Shown here in pieces: positions 25,723-34,427 of a stretch of 64,000 nt of DNA (positions are counted from its first letter, which is position 1; every line of letters begins with the position of its first letter). The notes under the pieces are model-generated. The model had not been told where the DNA came from and did no database searches. It saw only the letters and a list, made by a program, of their open reading frames with translations. The stretch lies in assembly GCF_025949665.1 (NCBI RefSeq), contig NZ_JAPDFT010000002.1:372001-436000 (forward strand). The letters are read 5' to 3'. The position numbers and the translations under genes are program-made. This DNA comes from Chryseobacterium viscerum. GTDB lineage: Bacteria; Bacteroidota; Bacteroidia; Flavobacteriales; Weeksellaceae.

Positions 25723-26754
25723 ATGATAAAAAACGACCTATATTTAAAAGCACTTCGCGGAGAAACCGTTGAAAGACCTCCTGTCTGGATGATGAGGCAG
25801 GCTGGAAGATATCTGCCGGAATTCATTGCCTTGAGAGATCAGTATGATTTCTTTACAAGATGTCAGACCCCTGAACTTGCGGCTGAGATTACTCTACAGC
25901 CTATCCGCAGATTTCCTCTAGATGCAGCGATTCTGTTTTCTGATATCCTGGTAGTTCCACAGGCAATGGGGATTGACTTCAAAATGAAAGAATCTGTTGG
26001 ACCATGGTTAGATACTCCTATCAGAACAATGGAACAGGTTCAAAATATTGAAACTCCGGACGTGAATGATACTTTAGGCTACGTTTTTGATGCTATTGAA
26101 CTTACTCTTCAGAAACTGGACAATGACATTCCATTGATCGGTTTTGCAGGTTCTCCATGGACTATCCTTTGTTATTGTGTGGAAGGAAAAGGAAGTAAGG
26201 CGTTTGATATTGCAAAATCTTTCTGTTTCCAACAGCCTGAAGCTGCTCATTTATTACTGCAAAAAATTACAGATACTACGATTGCTTATTTAAAGAGAAA
26301 AGTAGAAAAAGGAGTTTCTGCAGTACAGGTTTTTGATTCATGGGGAGGAATGCTTTCTCCTACAGATTATCAGGAATTCTCATGGCAGTATATCAACCAG
26401 ATTGTTGAGGCACTAAGTCCGCTTACTCATGTGGTGGTATTTGGAAAAGGATGCTGGTTTGCATTGGAAGATATGACTATGTCTAAAGCTTCTGCTCTTG
26501 GTGTAGACTGGACTATTAAGCCGGAGTTTGCAAGAACACTGACAAACCATACAATGACTCTACAGGGGAACTTTGATCCTGCAAGACTTCACTCAACGCC
26601 TGAAACGATTAAGAAGATGGTGAATGAAATGATCAACCGTTTCGGAAAAGACAGATATATCGCCAACTTAGGCCACGGAATTCTACCAAACGTTCCTGTT
26701 GAAAACGCTGAGGCATTCATCAGAGCAGTCGTTGACTGGAAACCGAATTTATAA
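25723..26754 (+). CDS. hemE: Uroporphyrinogen decarboxylase
   Basis: Removes the four acetate carboxyls of uroporphyrinogen III to give coproporphyrinogen III. The 343-residue protein has the N-terminal signature [15 protein letters not shown] (Arg substrate ligands), the second signature [19 protein letters not shown] and NLGHGILP. Last gene of the cluster, ended by the terminator at 26778. Confidence 0.97.
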   Translation: MIKNDLYLKALRGETVERPPVWMMRQAGRYLPEFIALRDQYDFFTRCQTPELAAEITLQPIRRFPLDAAILFSDILVVPQAMGIDFKMKESVGPWLDTPIRTMEQVQNIETPDVNDTLGYVFDAIELTLQKLDNDIPLIGFAGSPWTILCYCVEGKGSKAFDIAKSFCFQQPEAAHLLLQKITDTTIAYLKRKVEKGVSAVQVFDSWGGMLSPTDYQEFSWQYINQIVEALSPLTHVVVFGKGCWFALEDMTMSKASALGVDWTIKPEFARTLTNHTMTLQGNFDPARLHSTPETIKKMVNEMINRFGKDRYIANLGHGILPNVPVENAEAFIRAVVDWKPNL

Positions 26755-26777
26755 GATTATTTCTTTTGAAAATATAC

Positions 26778-26810
26778 AAAACCTTATAGGATATTCTATA
26801 AGGTTTTTTT
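26778..26810 (+). terminator. Terminator of the haem operon
   Basis: AAAACCTTATAG and CTATAAGGTTTT form a 12-bp stem with a six-base loop and a T run. Confidence 0.92.
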
Positions 26811-26837
26811 ATGGCTAAGTTTACTATTTGATTCTAA

Positions 26838-27659
26838 CTATTTCTTGATAATCTTCTTCTTCAGAACTTCTTTTTTATTATTTGTGATCATGATAATATA
26901 AGTCCCTTTAGGTATATCTGATAAATCATATGCATCGGATTCCTTATCAAAGATTTTAACAAGTTTCCCTGATATATCAACAACGCTGACTTTTTCAAGC
27001 TTACTTTGAGAGCCCAGTTTAATATGAATATTGTCTCTTACCGGGTTTGGGTATACATTTATATGATCAGCATGTAAAGCCTCTGAGGTTGCCAAAACCC
27101 CACCTGTTATCGTCACATTGTCTACGATAACACCGAAAGAATAATCTCCGACGTCATCATAAACAAACCTGAGCTTAAAAGCAGCGTTGGCATATGGCGC
27201 CAAATCTATATTGGATGCTGTCGCATACGCGATTAATACGTATGACAGGGTATTTAAATCAATATTCCAAACTCCGGCTTCGCCTGAAAAGGTAAAAACC
27301 TGAATCCAGGAAGTGCCATTGAAAACTTCAACTTTTAAAGTAGAATCCAGATTATAAATCATATTGGCATAATTAAACGAAAGTTTTGGGCTCGCAACCC
27401 CCGTAAGATTAACCACAGGAGAAACCAGCCTGGCATTCGTATTAATTCCGGTTGGTCCTGCATTATCATCATCAAAAAAAGCCGCCCCATCAGGAAAGCC
27501 CGCAAAACCGTTCTGTGTACCCACACCCCAGTTATAAGACGTATCCGGATTTTCTACCGTCCATCCGGTTGGCAAAATATTACCGTTGAAGTTTTCAGAA
27601 AAAACTTGTGCATGACATATTCCATAAATGGATAAAAATAGAATAAATAGTTTTTTCAT
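26838..27659 (-). CDS. T9SS cargo protein with choice-of-anchor J-type domain
   Basis: Secreted protein of 273 residues. It has an N-terminal signal peptide (KKLFILFLSIYGICHAQ), a jelly-roll domain beginning SENFNGNILPTGWTVEN of the choice-of-anchor J/MAM-like kind, and a C-terminal type A sorting tail: INVYPNPVRDNIHIKL, then DISGKLVKIFDK, SDIPKGTYIIMI and a basic end. The tail directs secretion by the type IX system and usually surface attachment. Function of the passenger is unknown. It is a paralogue of the gene at 40355. Confidence 0.88.
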   Translation of the reverse strand: MKKLFILFLSIYGICHAQVFSENFNGNILPTGWTVENPDTSYNWGVGTQNGFAGFPDGAAFFDDDNAGPTGINTNARLVSPVVNLTGVASPKLSFNYANMIYNLDSTLKVEVFNGTSWIQVFTFSGEAGVWNIDLNTLSYVLIAYATASNIDLAPYANAAFKLRFVYDDVGDYSFGVIVDNVTITGGVLATSEALHADHINVYPNPVRDNIHIKLGSQSKLEKVSVVDISGKLVKIFDKESDAYDLSDIPKGTYIIMITNNKKEVLKKKIIKK

Positions 27660-27809
27660 AATAAAATATTTGTTGTTTGTATAAAATTAACGAATTATAT
27701 TTCACAAAATATAATTATACATAAAATCAATACATTACATAAATTTTAAAAAGAATCAGAATTTCTATCTATAATTTATATCTTTATATTTAACCAAAAA
27801 TCATTTCAT

Positions 27810-27935
27810 ATGAAAAAACTAAACAAAGAAAAAATGAAAAGCATTATGGCAGGAGGAGAAATCTGCCTTGAGTGCGCTATTGGATATTATCAGGTTATTA
27901 TTGACGGCCGGTGTTATTGCATTCCATGGGAATAA
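27810..27935 (+). CDS. Double-glycine-leader, cysteine-rich small peptide (bacteriocin/RiPP-like)
   Basis: A 41-codon gene. The leader MKKLNKEKMKSIMAGG ends in the Gly-Gly cleavage motif read by C39 peptidase transporters; the mature part would be 25 residues with four cysteines (Cys19, 22, 35, 37) in a CxxC...CxC pattern and an aromatic middle, ending IPWE. The leader form matches many small bacteriocin-like peptides in Chryseobacterium, from memory. A perfect terminator follows directly, which supports a real transcript, and -7-like boxes lie at 27779 and 27785. No transporter or modifying enzyme is adjacent. Too short for ordinary gene finders. Confidence 0.7.
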   Translation: MKKLNKEKMKSIMAGGEICLECAIGYYQVIIDGRCYCIPWE

Positions 27936-27936
27936 T

Positions 27937-27963
27937 AAAAAAAGCAGCTCAACAGCTGCTTTT
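27937..27963. terminator. Bidirectional terminator between the GG-leader peptide gene and sufS
   Basis: AAAAGCAGCT and AGCTGCTTTT form a perfect 10-bp stem with loop CAAC, two bases after the peptide stop codon and 22 bp after the end of sufS on the other strand. Confidence 0.88.
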
Positions 27964-27985
27964 AGTTTATATGATAAAGAATTAA

Positions 27986-29206
27986 TTAGCTCAACATCCG
28001 TTGTGCTTTCTTCACTCCTTCTACCAGAATATCAATTTCCTCAAAAGTATTGTAAACGGCAAAGCTTGCTCTTACTGTTCCTGCAATATTAAAGAAGTTC
28101 ATGATTGGTTGTGTACAGTGATGTCCTGTTCTTACAGCAATTCCCATTTTGTCAAGGATCATTCCTACGTCAGAAGCAATCCCCACTCCTTCCAGATTAA
28201 AGGAAACAACGCCGGTTCTGTTTGCTTTTTCACCATAAATTTTAATCCCTTCTATTTCCAAAAGCTGTCTTTGAGCATACTCCAGCAACGCATTTTCATG
28301 ATTCTGAATATTGGCATGACCTACTTTATTCATGAAATCAACAGCTGCCCCTAAAGCAATATTTCCACCTACATTGGGTGTTCCTGCTTCATATTTAAAT
28401 GGAAGACCTGCATAAGTAGTTCCTTCGAAAGAACATGTTGCAATCATCTCCCCTCCTCCATGGAATGGTGGCAAAGCTTCCAGTATTTCACGTTTCCCAT
28501 ATAAAATGCCTGTTCCCATCGGAGCATACATTTTATGACCTGAGAATACAAAGAAATCACAATCCAGTTTCTGAACATCAATATTGAAATGCGGAGCAGA
28601 CTGAGCACCGTCTATTACAATGTAAGCATCAGTATTCTTTCTTGTTTTGGCTATAATCTCTTCAATAGGATTCACAATTCCTAACGCATTAGAAACCTGG
28701 TTTACAGAAACAACCTTTGTTTTTTCACTTAAAAACTGATCAAAATGGTCCATCTGAAGAATTCCGTTTTCATCAATTGGAATCACTCGAAGTTTTGCTC
28801 CTGTTCTTTCGCAAAGCATCTGCCACGGAACAATATTAGAATGATGCTCCAGATATGAAATGATGATCTCATCATCTTTCTGCAGTTTCTGTGTTAAAAT
28901 ATAAGCGATAAGGTTCAACCCTTCTGTGGTTCCTTTTGTAAAAATCACTTCAAAATCGTGCTCAGCATTAATGAATTTCTGAATCTTTCTTCTTGAAAGC
29001 TCCATTTCTTCCGTTGCCAGCTGGCTTAGGGTATGAATTCCTCTGTGAACGTTGGCATTAAGTTCTGTATAATATGCGTGACAGACTTCCAAAACCGAAT
29101 TTGGCTTTTGAGATGTAGCTGCATTATCCAGGTAAACCAATGGTTTACCATTCACTTCTCTGTCCAATATAGAAAACTGGCTTCTTATTTCCTGAATGTC
29201 AAACAT
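27986..29206 (-). CDS. sufS: Cysteine desulfurase SufS
   Basis: PLP enzyme that takes sulfur from cysteine for iron-sulfur cluster assembly. The 406-residue protein has YLDNAATSQKP, HHSNIVPWQM, the PLP lysine in VFSGHKMYAP and the catalytic cysteine in RTGHHCTQP. This group II active-site sequence fits SufS rather than IscS. It stands apart from the sufA-sufB-sufC group at 61.6 kb of the window, so the pathway is split into at least two loci here. A minus-strand -7 box lies at 29249-29256. Confidence 0.94.
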   Translation of the reverse strand: MFDIQEIRSQFSILDREVNGKPLVYLDNAATSQKPNSVLEVCHAYYTELNANVHRGIHTLSQLATEEMELSRRKIQKFINAEHDFEVIFTKGTTEGLNLIAYILTQKLQKDDEIIISYLEHHSNIVPWQMLCERTGAKLRVIPIDENGILQMDHFDQFLSEKTKVVSVNQVSNALGIVNPIEEIIAKTRKNTDAYIVIDGAQSAPHFNIDVQKLDCDFFVFSGHKMYAPMGTGILYGKREILEALPPFHGGGEMIATCSFEGTTYAGLPFKYEAGTPNVGGNIALGAAVDFMNKVGHANIQNHENALLEYAQRQLLEIEGIKIYGEKANRTGVVSFNLEGVGIASDVGMILDKMGIAVRTGHHCTQPIMNFFNIAGTVRASFAVYNTFEEIDILVEGVKKAQRMLS

Positions 29207-29248
29207 TTATTTATTTTTTAAATTAAGACGTTCTTATTTAGAACACTT

Positions 29249-29256
29249 CAAATTTA
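29249..29256 (-). promoter_or_regulatory. -7 box of sufS
   Basis: Minus-strand TAAATTTG. A GTTC-N7-GAAC inverted repeat (29230-29244) lies between it and the start codon and could be an operator. Confidence 0.5.
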
Positions 29257-29398
29257 CGGCTTTTTTTCCGAAAGGAAGCATGAGGCTGAGAGCTGATAGT
29301 TGTCAGTTGATAGAAATATTCAATGGTATATAGTGGAAAAGCCAATAAATGATGAAATAAAGATCATTTATAAATCCTCTTATTTTTCTGACATCCTA

Positions 29399-29426
29399 CA
29401 AAAAAACCCGTCAAAAAATGACGGGT
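29399..29426 (-). terminator. Terminator of the prs-rplY unit
   Basis: ACCCGTCA and TGACGGGT form the stem; on the minus strand a T run follows. Confidence 0.9.
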
Positions 29427-29451
29427 CTTATATTGTTTAAATAAGCAATTC

Positions 29452-30093
29452 TTATTCTGCTGCAGTTTCTTCTGCTGGAGCTGCTCCTTCTTCAGTTGCA
29501 ACTTCTTCTTCATCTTCATCATCCATTGCTGCTGCACCTCCTTTCATTGCATTTCTAGACATCTTAACAGCAACTACTACTGCATTGTCCGGGTGCATGA
29601 AAGAATATCCTTCTGTTTTGATACCTCCGATGTAAAGTTTGTTACCAATTCTTAATGGAGTAACATCTACAACGATCTCGTCTGGCAAGTTAGCAGGAAT
29701 AGCTTTTACTTTTAGCTTTCTGAAAGACTGACGTAAAACACCACCAGCTACAACACCTTTTGAACGTCCAGTAATTCTTACAGGAACCTCCATAACTACT
29801 GGCTTATCGTCAGATAGCTGATAGAAGTCAATGTGAAGAATTTTGTCAGTGATTGGGTGAAACTGAATGTCCTGAAGAACAGCTGGAATTGTTTTTCCGT
29901 CAACCTCAATAGATACCGTGTGTGCTTCAGGAGTGTATACTAATCCTTTAAAAGCTTTCTCTTCAGCAGAGAAGTTTAAAGGTGCTTCACCTCCATAAAC
30001 AACACAAGGAACTAATTCAGCATCACGTAAAGCTTTTGTAGACTTTTTGCCCACGTTTTCTCTTTTTGTACCTTGAATTGTAATAGATTTCAT
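29452..30093 (-). CDS. rplY: 50S ribosomal protein L25 (Ctc form)
   Basis: 5S rRNA-binding ribosomal protein. The 213-residue length is that of the long L25/Ctc form with an extra C-terminal TL5-like domain. It begins with [21 protein letters not shown] and has [37 protein letters not shown]. The C-terminus is an acidic, Ala/Glu-rich tail. It follows prs by about 55 bp, a common pairing in bacteria. Confidence 0.95.
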   Translation of the reverse strand: MKSITIQGTKRENVGKKSTKALRDAELVPCVVYGGEAPLNFSAEEKAFKGLVYTPEAHTVSIEVDGKTIPAVLQDIQFHPITDKILHIDFYQLSDDKPVVMEVPVRITGRSKGVVAGGVLRQSFRKLKVKAIPANLPDEIVVDVTPLRIGNKLYIGGIKTEGYSFMHPDNAVVVAVKMSRNAMKGGAAAMDDEDEEEVATEEGAAPAEETAAE

Positions 30094-30148
30094 TTATAAT
30101 AAATTTAAAAAATTATTCTTATTTGATTTGCAACTTATTTAAAATCAA

Positions 30149-31087
30149 TTAAATAACAAACTTACTGCTAATTGATTTATGCTCATGAACCATGGTCATA
30201 ACATCTGCAAATAACGGGGCGCAAGATAGCACTTTTATTTTAGATGACAAATTATTTTTAACAGGAATTGAGTCAGTTACAATAACTTCCAACAATTTTG
30301 AGTTCTCAATATTCTCGTAAGCCTTTCCTGAAAGTACTCCGTGAGTTGCCATAGCTCTTACTGTTTTCGCTCCTTTTTCAATCAGGATATCTGCAGCTTT
30401 GCAAAGCGTCCCTGCAGTATCAATCATATCATCAATAAGGATAACGTTTTTACCTGTAACATCACCGATAAGGAACATTTCTTCTACAACATTCGCTTTT
30501 TTTCTTTCCTTATAAGCAATTACTACTTCAGCACCTAAGTGACCTGCATAGTTTTTAGCTCTTTTCGCACCTCCCATATCCGGAGAAGCAATAGTAAGAC
30601 TATCAAGATTTAAAGATCTGATATAATCTACGAAAATACTGGAAGCATATAAATGATCTACCGGAATTTCGAAGAATCCTTGAATCTGATCCGCGTGAAG
30701 ATCCATTGTCATTACTCTTGTTGCTCCTGCTGCTGTAAGAAGGTTTGCAACTAATTTAGCACCGATCGGCGCTCTTGGTTTGTCTTTTCTGTCCTGTCTG
30801 GCAAGTCCGAAGTAAGGAATTACAACGGTAATGCTCTTTGCAGAAGCTCTTTTTGCTGCATCAATCATTAGAAGAAGTTCCAAAAGATTGTCTGCAGGAG
30901 GGAATGTAGATCCAATCAGGAAAACTCTTCCTCCTCTTACAGACTCATCCAAAACAGGCTCAAATTCCCCGTCGCTGAACTCCTGAAAGTTGATTTTTCC
31001 TAATTCTTTCCCATAATTCTGGGCAATTTTCTCTGCCAAGTCCCTGCTGGTTCTTGTACAAAATAGATAACTTAACTGATCGGCCAT
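30149..31087 (-). CDS. prs: Ribose-phosphate pyrophosphokinase
   Basis: Makes PRPP from ribose 5-phosphate and ATP for nucleotide, His and Trp synthesis. The 312-residue protein has the ATP-binding YFGLARQDRKDKPRAPIGAKLVA region, SPDMGGAKRAKNYA, and the PRPP-binding loop VILIDDMIDTAGTL. Normal length. First gene of a unit with rplY; its -7 box is at 31110-31117. Confidence 0.97.
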   Translation of the reverse strand: MADQLSYLFCTRTSRDLAEKIAQNYGKELGKINFQEFSDGEFEPVLDESVRGGRVFLIGSTFPPADNLLELLLMIDAAKRASAKSITVVIPYFGLARQDRKDKPRAPIGAKLVANLLTAAGATRVMTMDLHADQIQGFFEIPVDHLYASSIFVDYIRSLNLDSLTIASPDMGGAKRAKNYAGHLGAEVVIAYKERKKANVVEEMFLIGDVTGKNVILIDDMIDTAGTLCKAADILIEKGAKTVRAMATHGVLSGKAYENIENSKLLEVIVTDSIPVKNNLSSKIKVLSCAPLFADVMTMVHEHKSISSKFVI

Positions 31088-31109
31088 TTTTACTTTTTAA
31101 AAGATTTTG

Positions 31110-31117
31110 CAAATTTA
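31110..31117 (-). promoter_or_regulatory. -7 box of prs-rplY
   Basis: Minus-strand TAAATTTG, placed immediately beyond the T run of the preceding gene's terminator. Confidence 0.6.
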
Positions 31118-31149
31118 AAAAAAAACCACAAGATTTACTCCTGTGGTTT
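31118..31149 (-). terminator. Terminator of the OmpP1/SGNH unit
   Basis: AAACCACA (31123-31130) pairs with TGTGGTTT (31142-31149), with an A run on the plus strand that is a T run for the minus-strand transcript. Confidence 0.85.
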
Positions 31150-31172
31150 CTAAGTTTTTATTTTATCAATTA

Positions 31173-32735
31173 TTAAGGGAATTTAACTCCTGAATATTTG
31201 TTCGGATCTACCTGTGGAAGTGTAGACTTGTATTTTGCATTAATAGACTTAATAAATTCATTAGCAACAACACCATATCCGCGTCCTGTCAGGTGAACTC
31301 CATCCAGAGAGAAAGCACCTCCTCTTACAAATTGCGCAGTATATTTTACTCCGTCAAATATGATTCCTGACTGTGAATTCAGCTCAAGCATCTTAGCGTT
31401 TGCATCGACAAAGGCAAGGCCATAAGAATCAGCAAGCCCTTTTATAGAAGCATTATATGCCGTTGTTGCGGTTTTCACATAGCCGGCTTCTGTTTTTGTT
31501 AACACATGTTGGTTTTGTAACGGATAAGAAATTCCATAAATATTTACCGGAGCAGGAACACCTGCAGCAGTGCTTCCAATCACAGAACTTGTAGTAAGCA
31601 AAATATAATCATCTGCCGTTGCCTGTCTTGCCTGACCAAAGATTTGTCCAAAAGCAGTAGCCATAGGCAATCCTAAAGAAGGAGTAAGTGCTGCTGTAAG
31701 CTGAGCGGATAAATCTGTTAAAGCTACATCTTTAATTAAAACCGGGTTTGGTCCAGTTGCAGAAAGTAAATTAATTCTATCTCCAGCTCCAAAAGCGGTA
31801 AGCGCCTGCTTCAAAGGACCGTATAGACTTGTATTAAGAGTGGTTAAATTCGAGCCTAAAAGTTCAGGTGTCAAAGGATTGTAAGGTACCGTAGTAAAGA
31901 AAGGCACTGAAGTAACAGATGGAATATTGGCAATAACACCTTTTGTTGTTCCTACACTTTTAAGACCATCTAAAACTGCCTTAATAGACCCAGCCAAAAG
32001 TGCAGGATCGGAGATATCATTTGATTTATAAGTTGCAGGATTTGTATTTCCTGTCTGAACTGTAGCAATTGAATATGTTGTAACTCCTCCTACAGTCTGA
32101 GAATTTGTTCCTCCGTTGGTAGCATATGACAATACATCATTATTTCCTATCCAAAGAGAGAAGAACGTAGCTTTCTGAGTCATAGCATCTGCCAGCACAC
32201 TTGTTGTAGCAGAGGAAGCAAACCTTACAAAATAAGGATTGGCAGTACCGGTTGCAAGACCTGCTTGACTACCGTATCCAGGAGCTACTAAATGGAATGA
32301 CTTTGCACCAGGTACCCCCATATTATTATAAGTACCACCACCGGATAATACATCCAGTGCTGCTGCTGCCCCACTTGGCACAGGAGTCAAAGATCCGTTA
32401 ACAACCTGAAGAGTTAATTTTCCAGGGAAACCAGGCAGATTATTGAAACCACCCACATCATTAGGCATTAATGGCTGTTTAAAGTCTCCGCCGCCTGCAA
32501 GTTTCATCTGTGCGGCAATCATGCTTGGATAAGATTCATTTTGACCGCTGCTGTACAGCGCCCCATCACGATATCCTGAAGTAAGGGAGTTTCCTAACGA
32601 TATATATTTTGAAAAGTCTGCGTCTCCTTTTGTTACCGGGATATCTTTCACATCCGTATCGAAATCCGTATTACAGCTTGTTACTGTAAAAAGAAGTGCA
32701 GAAACTGCAATTGTCGATATTATAATTTTTTTCAT
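31173..32735 (-). CDS. SGNH/GDSL-like lipoprotein hydrolase
   Basis: Lipoprotein of 520 residues with lipobox VTSC after a signal peptide. The GDSL-like nucleophile block reads YISLGNSLTSGYRDG (Ser in GNSLTSGY), a block with WIGNNDVLSY supplies the GxND oxyanion asparagine, and LDGVHLTGRGYGVVANEF gives the Asp-His pair. So it is a plausible active esterase or lipase on the outer membrane. It follows the OmpP1/FadL gene by 12 bp, suggesting that lipid release and uptake, or a matched surface role, are coupled. Confidence 0.88.
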   Translation of the reverse strand: MKKIIISTIAVSALLFTVTSCNTDFDTDVKDIPVTKGDADFSKYISLGNSLTSGYRDGALYSSGQNESYPSMIAAQMKLAGGGDFKQPLMPNDVGGFNNLPGFPGKLTLQVVNGSLTPVPSGAAAALDVLSGGGTYNNMGVPGAKSFHLVAPGYGSQAGLATGTANPYFVRFASSATTSVLADAMTQKATFFSLWIGNNDVLSYATNGGTNSQTVGGVTTYSIATVQTGNTNPATYKSNDISDPALLAGSIKAVLDGLKSVGTTKGVIANIPSVTSVPFFTTVPYNPLTPELLGSNLTTLNTSLYGPLKQALTAFGAGDRINLLSATGPNPVLIKDVALTDLSAQLTAALTPSLGLPMATAFGQIFGQARQATADDYILLTTSSVIGSTAAGVPAPVNIYGISYPLQNQHVLTKTEAGYVKTATTAYNASIKGLADSYGLAFVDANAKMLELNSQSGIIFDGVKYTAQFVRGGAFSLDGVHLTGRGYGVVANEFIKSINAKYKSTLPQVDPNKYSGVKFP

Positions 32736-32747
32736 AGTCTTCTAAAA

Positions 32748-33986
32748 TTAAAATGGATTATAAGAGAAACCTAGACCAAAGTAGAAAGCTGTTGCTTTTG
32801 ACTGTCCGTTAAGCCCTATATTAACATTGTTTACCTTTCTGTACTGAGGCATTGCATATCCTCCGGCAACATCAATTCCGAATTGTTTCAGCTTGAAGCC
32901 CACCCCACCTGTCACTACATAAGTATCATATGAAGGGGTTTCCGGGATAAAGTTATCCGTAGTATAAGGTGCTTCATCATAATAAGCTCCCAAACGTCCA
33001 TAGATCATATTAGTGAACGCATACTGAGTTCCCAATCTGAAAGTTTTGGAGTTTTTGAAGTTCTTAGGATTGGTAAGAATAGTAGCATCCGACGGATTGT
33101 TTCCAATAGGAGCATTGTCGAAATCTAAAGTAAGCTTGCTATATCTTTCCCATCCGTGGTAGTTAAAGTCTGCAGAAACCTGCCATTTCGGTGTCACTTT
33201 ATAGGTTAAACCAATTGTATACTCTTCAACCAATGGAAGAACTGCTGAGAAACCATCTTGCCCTGCTGCATTCAGTTTCAGCTGTGTATAAACAGATTGT
33301 GATGGAAACTGGAATGTAGCCGTTCCTTTTTTAGCTTTCATATCTATTGCTGAACGGTAGGCAATACTCACGTCTAATTTCGGATCAGGTCTGAAATAGA
33401 AACCGAATCCATATCCGTGTCCGGTTGCATTGTCATCATTAATATTAACTTTCCCGTCGAATTGCGTCACCGCTTTGTCCCAATCTACTTTCCCTCTTGC
33501 GTAGATATAGCTAGCACCAAAAGACACCCAAGGAGCCAGTTTTACAGAGACCATTGGCTGGAAATAGAAACTTTTCAATTCCATTTTCTGAACCAATTCT
33601 TTACCCTCCCAGTTTTCAGGCCATTTTATTGTACTTCCAAAAGGTGTTGTAACACTAAGACCTACGGTAAGTTTCTCTATTGGTCTATAAGTAATCGCCG
33701 CATAGAAAGGAGTCCCTATTGGGTTATCTGTTTCTGCACTTTGTAAAGTATTGAAGTTTTGAAAAGTAACTTTATTACTTGCACCAAACCCTCCTGCCAC
33801 TACACTCAGTTTGGAAGGGATAAATGACATACCCGCAGGGTTAAAGAATGTCACACTCGCATCTTCGGCATGAGCACTAGTATGCGCCATTGCCAATTGT
33901 TTTACCCCTTGCAGGGAAACTCTGAAGCCTCCTGCGTAAGATAGAACTCCCGCCAATAAAGCAGTTGATACTAATATTTTTTTCAT
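32748..33986 (-). CDS. OmpP1/FadL-family outer-membrane channel
   Basis: Outer-membrane beta-barrel of 412 residues related to the FadL long-chain fatty acid transporter. Signal peptide KKILVSTALLAGVLSYAGG, then the family's hatch-like start FRVSLQGVKQLAMAHTSAHAEDASVTFFNPAGMSF, many alternating strands such as KLTVGLSVTTPFG, and a terminal aromatic strand FYFGLGFSYNPF. It heads an operon with the SGNH lipoprotein. Confidence 0.9.
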   Translation of the reverse strand: MKKILVSTALLAGVLSYAGGFRVSLQGVKQLAMAHTSAHAEDASVTFFNPAGMSFIPSKLSVVAGGFGASNKVTFQNFNTLQSAETDNPIGTPFYAAITYRPIEKLTVGLSVTTPFGSTIKWPENWEGKELVQKMELKSFYFQPMVSVKLAPWVSFGASYIYARGKVDWDKAVTQFDGKVNINDDNATGHGYGFGFYFRPDPKLDVSIAYRSAIDMKAKKGTATFQFPSQSVYTQLKLNAAGQDGFSAVLPLVEEYTIGLTYKVTPKWQVSADFNYHGWERYSKLTLDFDNAPIGNNPSDATILTNPKNFKNSKTFRLGTQYAFTNMIYGRLGAYYDEAPYTTDNFIPETPSYDTYVVTGGVGFKLKQFGIDVAGGYAMPQYRKVNNVNIGLNGQSKATAFYFGLGFSYNPF

Positions 33987-34005
33987 AGACTATTATTATA
34001 TAAGC

Positions 34006-34013
34006 CAAATATA
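34006..34013 (-). promoter_or_regulatory. -7 box of the OmpP1/SGNH operon
   Basis: Minus-strand TATATTTG, 20 bp before the start codon. Confidence 0.6.
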
Positions 34014-34154
34014 AAATTATTTTGAATACGTCTGTTAATATTTCCTAATATTTTAAACAATATATCAAAAGAAAACTATGTTTAAAATAATACCTTCAAT
34101 TAAACAAAAGCCAAAATTTTCATTATTAAACATTTAAGAACATTTTAAAACAAT

Positions 34155-34190
34155 CACTGTTTCAGTGTTTAACATTAAACAGTTGTTTAA
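34155..34190. promoter_or_regulatory. Two adjacent palindromes upstream of the OmpP1/FadL gene
   Basis: CACTG-TTT-CAGTG at 34155-34167 and TTAAACA-GT-TGTTTAA at 34175-34190. The second is a perfect 16-bp inverted repeat of the size used by TetR-type repressors. They lie about 145-185 bp upstream of the OmpP1 -7 box in a 440-bp interval (33987-34427) with no gene. A further perfect 16-bp palindrome, AAAACATTAATGTTTT, is at 34326-34341, nearer to the PSP1 gene. Confidence 0.4.
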
Positions 34191-34395
34191 CTTCTAAGTT
34201 ATCTTACCTCTGCAATTCAGAAAAAGGAATCAAATGATAATAAATGTTAAAGTTAAAAAATCTCCTATTCAATTATTTCCTTTATAATAAGCCTCCATAA
34301 GTCTCCAGCTTTCATTCTTGCTTAAAAAACATTAATGTTTTGTTCCGAATTCAGGTTATTTAAGTATTTTAGAATTGCATAAAGATAAAAATACA

Positions 34396-34403
34396 TAAAT
34401 TTG
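34396..34403 (+). promoter_or_regulatory. -7 box of the PSP1-gldH-pbp1A unit
   Basis: TAAATTTG. A TTG at 34401 is inside it; the real start is ATG 34428. Confidence 0.65.
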
Positions 34404-34427
34404 CAGATTATAAATAATAATAATAAT

